Assembly (NCBI GenBank): GCA_024349245.1
Contig: JALDNG010000001.1
Location: forward strand, 5,466,001 to 5,530,000
Direction of reading: 5' to 3'
Origin: Neodontobutis hainanensis
Lineage: Eukaryota; Chordata; Actinopteri; Gobiiformes; Odontobutidae
DNA length: 64,000 bases
Below the pieces are notes generated by a model. The model saw nothing but the letters and a program-made list of their open reading frames with translations. It was not told the DNA's origin and made no database searches. A program made the translations under genes and the position numbers. Positions 24,130 to 36,664 of this stretch are shown here, in pieces. How positions within the stretch are numbered: position 1 is the first letter of the stretch; every line of letters starts with the position of its first letter.

Positions 24130-24830
24130 CTAGATGTGAAAGATCAGAGCCGTATCTAGCCTTGCGGGATTTGCCCGGGCCCAGTGGGACCCTGAATTGA
24201 GGTTAACCTCTAAAGCTGTCACCTTCATCTGTCCCCTTTTCCTTTTGCTCTTTCCACTCGTGTCAACTCCATCACCAAAGTTTCTCCTGAACCCAAGTTG
24301 GCCACTCCACTCAAAGTCGTTCATTGTGTGGCTCGGCGTGTGAAAGGTGATAACATTGCTTTGTTAGTCTGGGCAGTGGTGTTCGGAGACAGAGGGGCAT
24401 CCTAAGCCTGGCAGTGCTTTTTCTAAATTGTAATTAAAAGGGAATAATTATTTCTCAGCGGTGGCAGTCCAAACAAACAGACTGACAGCTCTCTTCTTTC
24501 TGTTTTTATTCTGCTCACTCAAAGCCCACAGTTGAAGCGTCCCTAGTGGCGTTCTGCAGTGGCTTTCTGATGCTGCCACTTCTTGGTTTTATTATCTTTG
24601 TCTCCAGCCCTGGCCCGTCGTCCCCGTGCTGCGCTGTTGGCACCGGCCGTGCCCCTGCCATGCCTCTGTTCGCCGCTCAACTTTTCCTCTCCACATGAAA
24701 GTGGCTGCCCGCTGAGAGGCCCAGCCACGTGGCCGGGACTCTACCTTTTGCTCCCAAACTTTCCTGACCTAATTAGTGCTGAATTAAATCGGACAGGAAG
24801 CATTCATTATTAATTTCCCCGCTCTGGGGG
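24130..24830. other. Candidate conserved noncoding block
   Basis: Complex sequence with TTGTAATTAAAAGGG near 24,427, GGAATAATTATTTC near 24,440 and CCTAATTAGTGCTGAATTAA near 24,767. A 24,600-24,740 stretch is GC-rich. A short 11-bp duplication (GGGGGTTGGCT) follows at 24,825-24,852. The frames on both strands at 24,543-24,813 show no domain. Confidence 0.3.
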
Positions 24831-25574
24831 TTGGCTGGGGGTTGGCTGGGGGTCTTGAAATAGACATGGGGCACAGTGAAAGAGAAAGTGGTAGAGCTCT
24901 GAGACTGCATTAGGAGCTGCCTGTCTTGGACTTCATTTGAATGCAGTACACAGAGTTAACAGAGCAACAATGTGAGTTAATCAAGCCACTTCTCCTTCGG
25001 CTCTGAATCTGCAGCCTGTCAAAAACTCCTGATGCTTTACTTAAAGACATCTTTCCACTCGATAATCCAGGAATATGGACATTCTTTTTGTTAAGTTTGT
25101 AAAAAATATCCGCTGCTGCATACAAGGGGCATGGTCATTTGTTTAGGCTTTTTAAAAATATTTTCTTGATAAAGTATAAAGATCTGGTCAGATTTACTGT
25201 ACTTCAAACTGCACATAACTTACCAGAATCTAGTTTATCAACAGCTTTAATCCACCCATAGTCCTGGTCTTGGTCTGGTCTTGGTCTGGTCACGGTCTTG
25301 CTAAATAATCCCCTAAAGACATTTCCTTTCCGTTTATTAGTGGGCATTTAATGACATAATGAATGTTGTTATAGACTTATGCAAATGAGCCACATGGCTT
25401 ATGTTTCATGTCTCACAAATATAAACAAATGTGTACAAAGCGGTGTTTTACTGCAGCAAACAACCATGCCATGCTATTGTCAGCAGTTTGGGTGGCTTGT
25501 GGGTAATAGGCTTGTTCTCATTAGTTTGGCTTTAATATCAATCCTCATCTACAAAGTTACTTTAAACTAAAAAG
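24831..25574. other. Unique DNA with short GGTCTTGGTCTG repeat
   Basis: 25,262-25,302 holds a few imperfect copies of a GGTCTTGGTCTG motif, the same core as in the minisatellite at 49 kb. A perfect octamer ATGCAAAT is at 25,379-25,386. Otherwise AT-rich, with nothing recognisable. Confidence 0.3.
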
Positions 25575-25870
25575 ATTCATTCATCTATTCATTCACCTTT
25601 TAACGCTTAGTCCCGTTAGGGGTCGCGGGAGACTAGAGCCTATCCCAGCAGCTTTGGGCCTGAGGTGGGGTACAGCCTGGACAATGACTAGTTCATCACA
25701 GGGCTAACATTTAGAGACAGATAGTGACAGAAAACCTTTAGCTCTCACATTCATTAACTAGGGACACTTTAGAGTTGCCAATTAACCTGTACAAGAATGT
25801 CTTTGGACGGTGGGAGGAAGCTGGAGTACCTGGAGAAAACCCATGGTAACAGGAGGAGGACATGCAGGAC
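25575..25870 (-). repeat. AFC/Mermaid-like SINE, antisense, head missing
   Basis: On the plus strand one reads the reverse of the family: CATTCACCTTTTAACGC, GGGGTCGCGGGAGACTAGAG, CCTATCCCAGCAGCTTTGGG, CCAATTAACCTGTACAAG, TGGACGGTGGGAGGAAGC and GGAGTACCTGGAGAAAACCC. The tRNA-like head that should follow after 25,870 is absent. Confidence 0.85.
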
Positions 25871-26370
25871 AAAAAGATTCAAATACATCAATATATGTCT
25901 TTGCAAAGCTTATATAAACACAGAAAAACAAAAATAGAAAAACAAAAACAGAAAAACAAAAGCTCAAAAAAAGCAAAAATAGAAAAACAATTTAATTTAA
26001 ACAATCCATAATTTGAATCACCATGACATTCTGAGCTTCTAATGTAAAAATACTTCTGTATCAATTAACAAAACAAAAGATATAATTCTAAAATGTAGAG
26101 TCTTGAACAATACTTAACAGTTCTTAATTTTACAGTTATTATTTTGATCTCTACGTGTTTAGCTTGTTATTGTCTGAGCAACCCTTCCCTTAAAGCATCT
26201 TTCTTTAGAGCGTGCGGACAAAATTGAGATCTTTTTGACGTGTGTGTAGTGATGACGGTTTGTGAGCAAAGCCAGTGGAGGTCTGTGAGTTTGACAGCCA
26301 TACCACAGATGCTGGTGGGCTCCACTTCCTTCTTTAAAGACAAGTTCTGTGTTGGTAGAACGCCCCGAGC
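25871..26370. other. A-rich DNA
   Basis: 25,918-25,990 is a degenerate (AAAAACA/GAAAAACAAA)n run. 26,170-26,370 is more complex and unique. Confidence 0.4.
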
Positions 26371-26388
26371 TTCTGCCCCCTGTGGTCC
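26371..26388 (-). promoter_or_regulatory. CTCF-like site
   Basis: The minus strand reads GGACCACAGGGGGCAGAA, which fits the CTCF core (CCAC-AGGGGGCAG) well. It lies in a complex unique segment (26,180-26,460). Confidence 0.38.
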
Positions 26389-26774
26389 TCCATGAGAGTG
26401 CTGTTGACTTCTCTGGACCAGAGGCTGCCGCCGCTGCTGCACGACCTGATTATTTCAACAACAATTCATTAAAAAGTAGACAAAATAAAGTAGAAATCTG
26501 GTGGAAATAATCGAGGCAGAGAAGAGCGATGGTCAGTGCAGCATTGGCAACTAATGCTCAACTAATTAAAAGCTCTCAAGTTTTTACTGAAATTATACCA
26601 AACTGAGATACATTTAGATTTTTGGACCTGTCTCTGTGTGGAAAAAATAAATAAATAAATAAATAAACACTTTTGTGACAAAGAAGCATTTATGTCTTAT
26701 CATCTATTAATACTATATTCTATTATAAACTGTCATATGAACTACAGTTTGATTGTTTACAGTAGACTAATCAT
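26389..26774. other. Unique DNA with (AAAT)n
   Basis: A short (AATA)n array occupies about 26,645-26,668. Otherwise unremarkable. Confidence 0.45.
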
Positions 26775-26910
26775 CATCTCAGGGGATGGGTAAATACGGT
26801 TGGTGCTTCAATCCCCACCTTGGCTCCAGTCTGTGACAATGCGAGTGAAAAATGAGTGAACGGATATAAAGTGCTTTGACATTTTTGTACTGGAGGCTGA
26901 ATGTCTAGTG
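26775..26910 (+). repeat. Probable SINE fragment of the 'AAAGCGCTTTGA' type
   Basis: It carries a box-B-like GGTTGGTGCTTCAATCCCC, then GTCTGTGACAATGCGAGTG and TATAAAGTGCTTTGACA. This order is common in fish SINE-related repeats, but the copy is degenerate and lacks a clear head. Confidence 0.4.
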
Positions 26911-28928
26911 ACTCAAATATATATTTTTTTTCCACAGTGCATCATGAAACATAATGAACAGCATTAGTAAAGAAAAGCCCGTCAGAATCTGTTTATCTGG
27001 AGCTACGCACTCACATTTCACTTTTGATTATTTATGGTAAAATCCGGCCTCAATCCTGATTCCAAAACCATTTCATAATAATATACGGCTTGGTCAGGAC
27101 TTAAACCAGGGTTGAAGGTCAGCATTAGGTCAGAATAGACCACAGTTCTCAGTTGTTAGTCAGAGGAGAACAACACAATGTCTATAAATGTACATGACCA
27201 CGTTCAGAATAAACAGGACCCATTCCCAATTTTAAAAACCTTTCTGTGATATTGGAGTGAGGTTGTGCATTTAGATTAAATGAGTCAGACAGCAAAATGT
27301 AGAGCCACTGTAAGCTGACATTCAAAAAAGATTGGCCAGCATCTAGTGCATTGTACCAAACAAAGTCTTTGCATAAAGTGACAAAAGCGTAACAAAATGA
27401 AAGATATGCACAATTTCATAAATGGCCTATTAAACATGTAATTTTTTACCCTGACACACATACACACACAAACACATTGTGACTAAAAACTCAGGTTCTG
27501 GTGGAGTAACTGAACTAATAGGCTCACCTGAGACTGAGACAAAAGGTCCTGAAAAACTATAGGGGCAGGGCCCTGTTGTCTATACTTTTATTTTTCTGGA
27601 AACTAAAAGCAGTCAGCAGCCAGTGCAGTGTTGTTGCCTGAAAAAGGTATGAAAAGTGCTTTGACCTAAAGCAAACCTCAGTGTGATCATCAAGACATGT
27701 TTTTCATTTCCACAAACTTGTGTTGAAGCTGGGTAGATGAAACGGTGGAGGTGTCACATTCAGGCTGAGAGGTAAAAGAGGTTCAGAGCCGTCAAATCAG
27801 TGCTGGACCCAAACTGATGCAGAGTCGAAGAGAAAGAGGGAGAGACACGGGGCGCAGTATGTAAAAGAGGAGAGATCAACCGTACAGTCATGTCATGGCC
27901 CAAGGCAAGAGCTGCAGATGTAACAAAGAGCGGGCTGCGATTGTCAAGAGGCATGGATAATGATAGCTTTGCATGTAGGGTACAAGGCAAACATCAAGGC
28001 TCTGCATCGCACTACAGGACTTTAAAGGCTGTGGCGAGTGAGGGGGCCATGGGAGCAAAGATGGCCGTGTTATGGCCCCCAGTGGCTCCCTTCTGATGGC
28101 AGAGAGGGTCAGGTAAAGCTGAACAAAGCAAATTGGACGTGTACAGTGTGGAGCCATCTCAGTCCTCTGTTTTATTTTGAGGGGTTTTGTCTTGGAAAGT
28201 TTTCTTCTTTCTTCTGGGTGTGTTTGATCTGTCAGCATGTACTGCACTAACTCTTTATGAGTGGACGAATGAGGTCCAAGCTGCTGTAAACAAACTGTAA
28301 ATGAATGCAAACAATAAAAAAGCGCAGGTAGAAGCTTATTGGCAAAATTAAACAATACTCAGTCAGTGTACCTTATATTCTTAAGGTTGGACAGTTGATG
28401 CTACACATGAATCTTTGTGCATTTTTTCAATTGAGAGCTGTACTGGAAGTCAGAGGTGTACAGAGTGAACAGAAATGTGACAGTACAGTGCCCTGTGGTG
28501 CACCCACTGACTACGGTATCAGACAGGGTCCTCACAGCCACACTAACTAGGGTTTTTTCAACAATGTCCTCTGTCTCAGACATATTCTGATCTATGTCAC
28601 AATGCTGTGCTAGCTCATATGTTTGCTTTGACCCTATGTTGGGTGAACTTTCACCTTGCAACAATTATGTTTCCCCCTCATCCACAGAGTGGGAAATATC
28701 AAAGTTCACGTGGGAATCATGTTTTTCCCTCCCTCATGCGGTGTGAACTATCACATTTATTTACAATACTACAGGTGTTTGGAGTTATGTTATGTTAGAG
28801 CCTTAAGTAAAGTAGCCCTTTTAAATTGGATGCTATTGTGACTTTAATATCATTTGATAATACCTGTACAAGGTATAGGTAGGTTTTATGTTTTATACAG
28901 TAAATAGGAAAGACGCGTTAAAAAAGCC
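26911..28928. other. Unique DNA
   Basis: No gene recognised. 27,760-28,360 carries overlapping frames on both strands (up to 155 codons on minus) in complex sequence, without a recognisable domain. A short CA-rich run lies near 27,455. The rest is AT-rich. Confidence 0.3.
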
Positions 28929-29395
28929 AAAGATAAAGAGCAATTCTTTAAGGACAGGAATGTCCAAATCCTGGCCAGAGAGGCCAGATGGTTTGAGAGA
29001 GGTGTGTCGGAAGCCACATTTGTTACAAGGTCTGAGATACCACTTACCAGCTTTTAACAACAGTGTTTTGAAACCAAACCAAATCAAAACAGTTTGATTT
29101 TAGAAGGACATTACCACCTGAAGGGAGCAGTTATACTAATGGACCACAGGAGCATAACAACTGCACCATCAGGACTTCCACTGCCCATTGAACTCTTAAC
29201 AACAGTGTAACCAGAACAGCCTGGTCCAATCAGAGTTACTTTCAGGTTTTACCCCTCCCTCATAGAGATATAAGTTCAGTTCTCTTATCAGTTGAACAAA
29301 CAATTGGAAATGTTCCTCTGATGAGGAATGAGACATTTTCACCTTGAAATCTCCGTCCACATATCTTTGTTTTAACCCTTTCTTTAGACAGCTAA
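28929..29395 (+). pseudogene. Penelope-like element relic (C-terminal end plus 3' region)
   Basis: PLEs are retroelements with a reverse transcriptase and, in many animals, a C-terminal GIY-YIG endonuclease. From 28,929 the plus strand reads KDKEQFFKDRNVQILAREA then RWFERGVSEATFV without a stop. That matches the segment after the GIY-YIG core in fish PLEs (a VHILDRE-RWFERGVKEAIYV-type block). A frameshift follows, and GLRYHLPAFNNSVL is read in another frame to about 29,072. The 3' region contains CCAATCAGAGTTACTTTCAGG near 29,227 and CACCTTGAAATCTC near 29,340, both also found after the second relic at 52-53 kb. No reverse transcriptase part is present. Confidence 0.72.
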
Positions 29396-30119
29396 AACAG
29401 CCTGAGATTGAATTGGACCAAAGGAACGTCAATGTAACAAAATGTTTACTGGACATGGTATATGTCATCATGGTAAAATTACCATGATGATCATGGTAAT
29501 TTTATGTTTACCCATTAAAATGATGCCCAGAAAATGTATCAAGCATGTAATTAGAGACGTGAAACATCTGTTTTCACACAGTAGCATATTCTACACTAAC
29601 TTTGTTCTGTGTAGCCATGTACTTTACACAGTAGTGTTAAGTAGTCACAACCACACCTAACACGTTTCCACACCATAGAACCAGCTGAGCTTTAAATCAG
29701 GTAAGATGGATTTCTGTGAGTTTATAAACTAAAATTGCAAGAATTCAGCTTCTTCTCAAAATAATAAACTCAAAAATTGTAAAATAAGGTTTAAATAAAG
29801 GACTAAACCAGGACTAAGCTAAACCCCAAATAATCCAGGGCAAAAAACAAAAGAACACAAGCAAAAAAGGCTTTCTGTGTGAGTGCTTTTTTCAGGCGAA
29901 TGTTACAAACATTAAAACTATTTGTCATTGCTTTTATAATAGATGCTTCAGATTTTGTTTTGACTTCCTTAGACAAAGTCTAACCTATTTTCTTGGTGCA
30001 TATGGTCAAATGCATCACTCCAGTATTGAGTCACTTCTATAATCATTATCCTGACACCTGCTAAATGAACGATTTGAAAAATGCCATGATTTTTTTCTAA
30101 TAGCTGTGATATTTTTCAG
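29396..30119. other. Unique DNA with a triple palindromic motif
   Basis: 29,464-29,504 holds three alternating copies of one 11-bp arm, described under findings. 29,800-29,817 is the exact reverse complement of an 18-mer in the tandem repeat at 39 kb. Otherwise AT-rich. Confidence 0.5.
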
Positions 30120-30460
30120 TGCATTGCATTAACTCTCTGTTTGACACCGGGTGCAACATGACTGAGTTTATTCCACTAAAACTGTCTTCCTCTGCACATT
30201 TGGCCCAGGAAATGTGTTTGCTCTCTTCACAGTTGGTGCATTGCTTGCTGTATCATAGACTTCAGGAGCAATTAATGAAATTATGATGGAGAGCTGGAGT
30301 TAGTTCAGGCAGGCGTGCAGCAGTTCCCCTCGGAGTATTTATGTCTTGATTTTGTGTGTACTTTGGTAAAGAGTGCAACTTTTCACTTGGCGGGACTCCT
30401 CTTAATGGCCGTTGGCTGCCAAATGTTTCTTCTGAAGCCATAAACATCATTTTTCCACAG
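30120..30460. other. Candidate conserved noncoding block
   Basis: Complex unique sequence with AGCAATTAATGAAATTATG near 30,269. No coding evidence. Confidence 0.27.
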
Positions 30461-30969
30461 CCTGTTTTTTTGAATACTCAAAACAAAAATAACCATTGAA
30501 AACTTTATTCTGTAGCCAATCCAATTATAAAGACTTTGAAAAGTTTGTCAGAAAATGCCACACACTACGGCAGCAGAAGAGTGGCACTTTTCACAGAATG
30601 AACAATGTGCTAAAAATTGTGCTAGAAAACATTGTTTGGTTTTTGGTAATGATATCCAAAATGTATTCCACAATAGTATTAACAATGATATATTTATTTT
30701 TGATAATTTTCTGTGAGATCTAGTGTAACTTTTTACAGTTACATTATAGTCATAGTCACTTGGCTACAGGATGAATATGTTTGTAGTATATTTAGTGACG
30801 AATTTCAGACCAAAACTTAAAAATGTGGTTGAATCACAGACTGGCAGTACAGTCCTCTAACCTTGCGCTGCAGCTTAAATCTCGTGAGATTTGTGCGTTT
30901 ACAAACTCACGGAAATGCATCTTGAACTGCTCCAAGCAAAGTATTCAGCCAAGTATACAGCCAAACCAA

Positions 30970-31173
30970 GGCCTAACCGGCCGGTGTGTCCGTTTATGTG
31001 GCAGGTTAGGAATGTTTGAAGATGTAGCGACCGTTTTACTAAACATTAACAACATGGAGCTGCTCTGATTGGATAAAACTGCGGTTGATAAATCCAGAGC
31101 AGGTATTGATTTAAGGCTTTCAACGTGGGCCTCCCAAATGGTACTGTGGAACAGACTATGATGTGGAGCAGTA
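30970..31173 (-). repeat. Unclassified dispersed repeat, copy 1
   Basis: The reverse complement of this segment aligns with 55,440-55,668. Shared blocks include TTTTATCCAATCAGAGCAGC followed by TCCATGTT, a TACTGCTCCACA-like start and an AACCGGCCGG/GCCGGTTA end. The length is about 200 bp. I cannot assign a family; no terminal repeats are obvious. Confidence 0.6.
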
Positions 31174-33079
31174 TATCTTGCTTGTCAGGTTAACAGTCTC
31201 GGTGGTCCCTGAGCTCCCAGCAGGGGGGGCTCCAGCAGGGGCCACGGCAGGGGGCCTGTCCCCCTCAGGCTGGCAGTTGATCTTCTGCTGATGCTTAAAG
31301 CTCATGTTTGACTGGGGCCTTGTCTGGGACAGGACACTGACGAGACAGCAGTCGTCAGGACATGTCTTGTTCTAAGGTTAAGCAGACCATTAGGGCTGTG
31401 GCTGAAGGCAGAGGTTGAGCACTGGTCTGATGTGGTGCTTCTCTTTGATGAGACCTGCCTCTGTCAACGGCTTCTTATGAATCACTGAGAGATGACTGTC
31501 AATGAGAAGGTTAGTGTTGGGGCAATGTAGCAAATGTCCAGAACACATATGTGTCACAAGAACTAAAAGGCCAAAAAATCTTTGAAGTATGTCCAACTTT
31601 ATGTTCCTCATTCCAGGCAACTCCTGTTTTGTTTGGTTCTAGAAAGAAATTACTTCAGACCTAGAGTATGTTGTAATAAAATCATAATATTCTACTGGAT
31701 GATTTTTAGGTGAATTAAGGGCTGTATCTCTTTGAGATTATTTCTATGAAATTTTTGTTCCAATTACAAACAGCTTAAAACAGCATAATATTACTAAAAC
31801 CATAAAGTTTAATATTACAGTGGTAAAAACAACAATATATCACTAAAAGCAATATAGTTGCTTTTTAGTTTCAAGCAGCAGTTAACAGTTTGAGTTTATA
31901 TAAATCTAATGTTGAGCTGATGCCCATATTCAGTGCGTGCTTGTGGTGGCTCTGCACAGATCTGCTGGCCCTAGTGTGAGTATAACCAGAGTAACAGGCC
32001 CCATCAAAGGAAACAGAATAAACCAAGAGGATGGTTTATTCTGTTTCATGTCAGGGAGCCATCAAAATTTTTTAACACCCTAGATTTTAATACTTTTCAG
32101 CCTGTATTTTGTGGTAAATATTACGTTGTGTTACTTTAAAATACCAAGCAGCAGAAGACTCAAGGCCTTTTCAGGCTCTTTGACACTTTTTTATATATGT
32201 GACCATTTCTCTGTGAGAATTCACTTAATTGTTTTAAATAAACAGAATAAAGTTGGGGAGGTGGATGGATACGCAAAACCCAGTACTTTTTCTTGCATAT
32301 GTGTCACAATTGACGCTGAACATACAAAAATAAAAATTTGAGGATAGATACAAAACAAATCAGCCAATTAACTTAAAACCTCTCAGCGGGTTATTAAAAT
32401 CAAAATGAGATCTATCATGAAGACAAAATGTAATTTTTTCATTGTGTTTTTTTTCACTGTTAAATGTTGCTGGGTCTCCAAAGGTGAGGGTCCTTTATTG
32501 TCTATCCTCATCTTAGAGGGTGCAGTGCAGATATGAGGAGTATGAAGTGGAAAAGAGAAACAAAACTGGAATAGTTTATATTAATACAATGTAAATAACT
32601 AAAAGTAAGTAGCTCTCATATCCCATTCTGAATAACGTACGCCAAATCTCCACGTTTTTTATCTGACATAAACCTTTCCATAATTGTTTTATACAATCTG
32701 TCTCCCTGTTGTGGCATTAATTAAAAATGTGTGGTGCTTGAAGGGGTTGAGGCTAAGCGTTTGATGATAATTAACATAAGGAAACATATTTAACTGAACA
32801 AAACGCTCAATATTGACCTTTGCAAGTAAAACAATAAAAGAGCTAATGGCAAAATATGCTCTCAACAATGTGGACTTACTGCTAAGGTGTAAAGATTTTT
32901 TTCAGTAAAATTACTTTCAGTATTTTAGAATTATAGTTGGAAAAATGTAATATGGCTTTTCACAAAAGTCATATGTTTCCAGTCTTAAAAGAAAAGCCCT
33001 CAAAACACTTATTCATTTAAATGAATGGAAATTTTGGGGGTGAAATTAATTTATTCATCAAATTAAAGCAAATGATTTC
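31174..33079. other. Unique DNA, mostly AT-rich
   Basis: 31,200-31,340 is G/C-rich and complex. A perfect 16-bp hairpin lies at 32,010-32,047. No gene or classified repeat. Confidence 0.35.
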
Positions 33080-33870
33080 AGTTTTTTAATCATCCTCTGT
33101 CTGTGCTCCAGAGCCTGGGGTCGTTCATTTCTCTCGTCTCTACAACTCACATCACGCTGCTCACGAAGCCCTCACACTTGCACTCATTTACGGCACTTGT
33201 TTAAAAGTCAGACAGGTGATTGGTCGACTTTGTGAAGCGTTCGCCTCAAGCCAGTCAGGCCTTTTTTGTGATTGGAGATAAAGTGCTATATCTATTAAAT
33301 AATGAGCAGCATCTGAAGGTTGCAAAAGCATGCGTTTACTCATGTGGGACTTCTACTTCGCTGATGAAAGCCAATCCCTGAATTTGTGACAAGACCCTTG
33401 AAAGAAACAAGCCTTGTTTATCAATTTGCTTTTAACATCACAAAGATCATGCAGAGGAGCGCTTTGTTTTATCTTTCTTCAAAGCTCCTTCCATCACCGC
33501 TTTTTGTGCATTCTGAGTATAGGTTTGTGAAAACATATGCAGAGCGTCGCCCCCTTGAAGACAGAGCACATTCATGTCTGATTCTCTATCCTGTCTCTTT
33601 TGAAAGATTCGTCCCTCAAGGCTTGTGTACACAGCCAATAAGACTGTTTCGACAAAGCAAGGTAGAAGTATGTAACAAGCTCCCCTCTTCTGTTTTTTAT
33701 TTATTTTTTCATTTTCACAGGCCTTTCTCTCAGCGTCTTGACAGGGACAGCCCTCTGCCCATTTGATGTGAGCTTGACGGTCAAGGATAATAGTGTGTCA
33801 TGGGACCATTGTCATCCCTGTCAATAGGATGGTCGAGGCGGAGGGGGCCATCCATATGAAGCTACCATTT
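33080..33870. other. Candidate conserved noncoding block
   Basis: A long complex stretch with an open 126-codon plus-strand frame (33,386-33,766) and a pyrimidine tract ending TTTTCACAG at 33,720 that looks like a splice acceptor. The translated product has no recognised domain and no matching donor is evident. I keep it as noncoding. Confidence 0.25.
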
Positions 33871-34989
33871 TTGAAGTGTTTCTATAAAATCTAAAGCTAT
33901 GTGTAAGTAGAAACTTGAAATGTGGCAAAAAAAAAATGCAAATTAGGTGCATATCTATAAACTGGGAAAAAGTGAAAGAACTTTGTGTCTAAGGCCTGAG
34001 GTTACATCGAAATTTTGCAATAGAAAAAATGAATTGAGCTTTATAAACTCACTCTGCTTGTATCCCGTGTAGGTCTTGTAATGACATCCTTAACATAAAC
34101 AAATATATGTATTCATTTTTGTTATTAACATTCCTGCATACATACAGTCAGACCCCTTCAGCATTTGAGTGTTTGAAGACATAAACAGCACAGCGACAGC
34201 ATTTCATTTTCAGTAAACTCATGAAATCTGTTTGCTTCTGGGTTTATTTCTGGGGTCTTGCCTGTTGCACTTGGTTCAATCTGACGCCCAGTTCTCATGA
34301 AGGCAAGAATCTTTGGCCAACATTGCTTTATTGTCCACACTCAATTATGATTTTAGATCACAATTTTGAAAACTCCAACCAATGACTTTTCAGCAAAAAC
34401 CTTTATCCCCATACAGAAGCTGAAATGTGAAACTGAGCATATCATTGACATGGATTCTCATTTCTAAATGCAGCCATTTTCTTAATGAAAATGGTGGCCA
34501 CATTACCAGGTTTAAGGACAAATGATAAGTTTACAGCAGTATGTTTCGTAAGACAATACTAATAACCCTTATACTTCAATAATAAATCTGTAAAAATCAA
34601 TACGTTAAATAATCAAAATGTTTTTAGTTTCAGGGGATTGCTTACACTCAGTGACATGAAGGCCTTGTGAGCGAGCAACAGAGATATTTGTAATGCTCTT
34701 GGATTTTTTTATATTAATATTATTATTTATTTTATTAGAAATATTAGTAAAAACATTGTCAACCTATATTGTAATTTAGAAAGAAGTACAGAATATATCC
34801 CCAATAATCCTGTACCTGTTCTGGTATACAGGTGTAGTTGTCCCGATAGAGACCTTTGTTGGGGTCCAGAGTTAAGCATTAGAAGAGCAATGCTCTGACG
34901 TGATTCTTCAAAATGTGATTCAAATCAGTTTATAGGAACACTCTCTGGACAGATGTCACTATTTGATCTGATTTCTGTCACCCTTAAAT
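33871..34989. other. AT-rich unique DNA
   Basis: Nothing recognisable. Confidence 0.4.
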
Positions 34990-35720
34990 GACTTATTTAA
35001 CTAATACCCTGACAAACTTTCCCTGTGACGCTCTGCCCTTCTTATTTTCACATTCACGTCTTCTCAGTGTCAAACAAAGCCTTGAAAAGTCCTGATCATT
35101 TTTTTTTGTTTGGAAAGAATCTAACAAGGATCCCTTTCTCTTTGATGTAATTAAGCTCCTGAGGCCTGATCTGAGCGTCACAGTTAATTTTTCGCCGAGC
35201 ATCACAGGGAGCTATCAGAAGACTTCAGATGTCAGCCACTCTTTCAAGCTTCACGGCACCTCGTTTTTCCTTCACCTCGCATAAAAAGACTTGCGAGAAA
35301 AAACAAACGGACTCCAGCCCCCTCCTCTTCTCTTTTCCTCACTGCCTGACAACTCTACCCATGCTACCGCTGCTCTAATAGTCCTCCTTATCTCCACGCT
35401 AGCAATCCCCAGGCTCCTTTTTGTACAACCAGCAGAATTGCCCACCTGCAGCCGCGGGGCGTGAGAGGAGGGGGCTCTGCAGTTTTTCTTTAATGGAACT
35501 TGTGTCTCTGTCATGACCCCTCCCACGTCGCTAATGATGAGTCAGAGGAGCCCCGCTGTGAGGTGTCCTCGTCCTGTGGTAAGGCCAGACCAAACTCAAA
35601 TTATGGACAGAGGTTTCTTTGGTTTGACGGTCACAGAGAAAGTCTTTGGGGAAGTGGGGGGTTGGGCTGGAGTTATAGGTGGAGCAGGAGAAGGACTGGT
35701 CAGTGTGTAAAAAACAAAAC
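34990..35720. other. Candidate conserved noncoding block
   Basis: Complex sequence, locally GC-rich (about 35,440-35,480). Several overlapping frames of 65-84 codons on both strands share no protein family. Includes TTGATGTAATTAAGCTCC near 35,140. Confidence 0.25.
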
Positions 35721-36539
35721 ATTCTGATGCAGAAAGGAATAAAACAAAAAATACATAACACATATCTGTATACATAACACATTATTGTGTTGTTGTTCCT
35801 ATATCTTTATTTCATAAATAATATATTATTGAAAGTTTAGTTAAACTACACTCAAATCTTGATCAGGCCACTGTCCTCGTCCAAGTTTATGGATGAGAGG
35901 GATTTGAACTATTCAGACAAAATGAATCACACACTGTATTGTCTGTCTTGTCTGTATATTAGCTGTGGATTAATGCAGAGAGACAGTATGTGCTCAAAGT
36001 AGATGAGTGCTTATGAGAATGTAATTCATACAGAACTCCAAATATCAACACTTTGAAATCAGAACTTGTTTTATGTCCAACACTGTTATGCCGAGTTCTG
36101 CAATCAAACCAATTAAACCTAATGTTAGAGAATGTAGTCTATGGCACGGGGGCAATGCAAAACTATTAGGACAGGATTATAGTTTTATAAATGATTATAA
36201 CACACCACAATGTTGCCTTCTATTGTATGTATAAAACCAGAGATGAACATGAGTTGTCTAAAGGCAGCAGAGGTTTGCGTCTCTTCTTGTTTTGGCCTGA
36301 GCCCATAACTTCACACCCTCCAAGCTGAAACTTTTAGGTAAAAGTGGGGTGTAACAATGCCAAGTCTTTTAACAAAATGGAACTAAAAGGAGGGTCTGTC
36401 CATTGTTCTTTATAAACTGAGCCAAAGTTCAAGGGTGGATTAGGTTTGTGACAGAAGAAGCTTAGAGACAACGCTGTGATTTGTCTTCTGTGTCCTCCCC
36501 CTTTTTTCTTCTGTTTAACTTTGCTCATCCCGACCCTTG
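35721..36539. other. Unique DNA, AT-rich
   Basis: Nothing recognisable. Confidence 0.4.
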
Positions 36540-36629
36540 GCTGACAGACACTCAGCCTGTGTTCAAAGCCTAATCTTCCACCTCTAGGTAGCGCCGCTCG
36601 AGCTTGAAATCTGTGTCTTCTCTGCCTCT

Positions 36630-36664
<35 letters not shown>

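Noticed and set aside
27888..28355. 155-codon minus-strand frame as a gene
   Set aside because: Overlaps comparable frames on the other strand; no domain and ordinary composition.
33386..33766. 126-codon frame followed by a pyrimidine tract and AG
   Set aside because: No protein family, no donor partner and no start context; the acceptor lies inside the frame.
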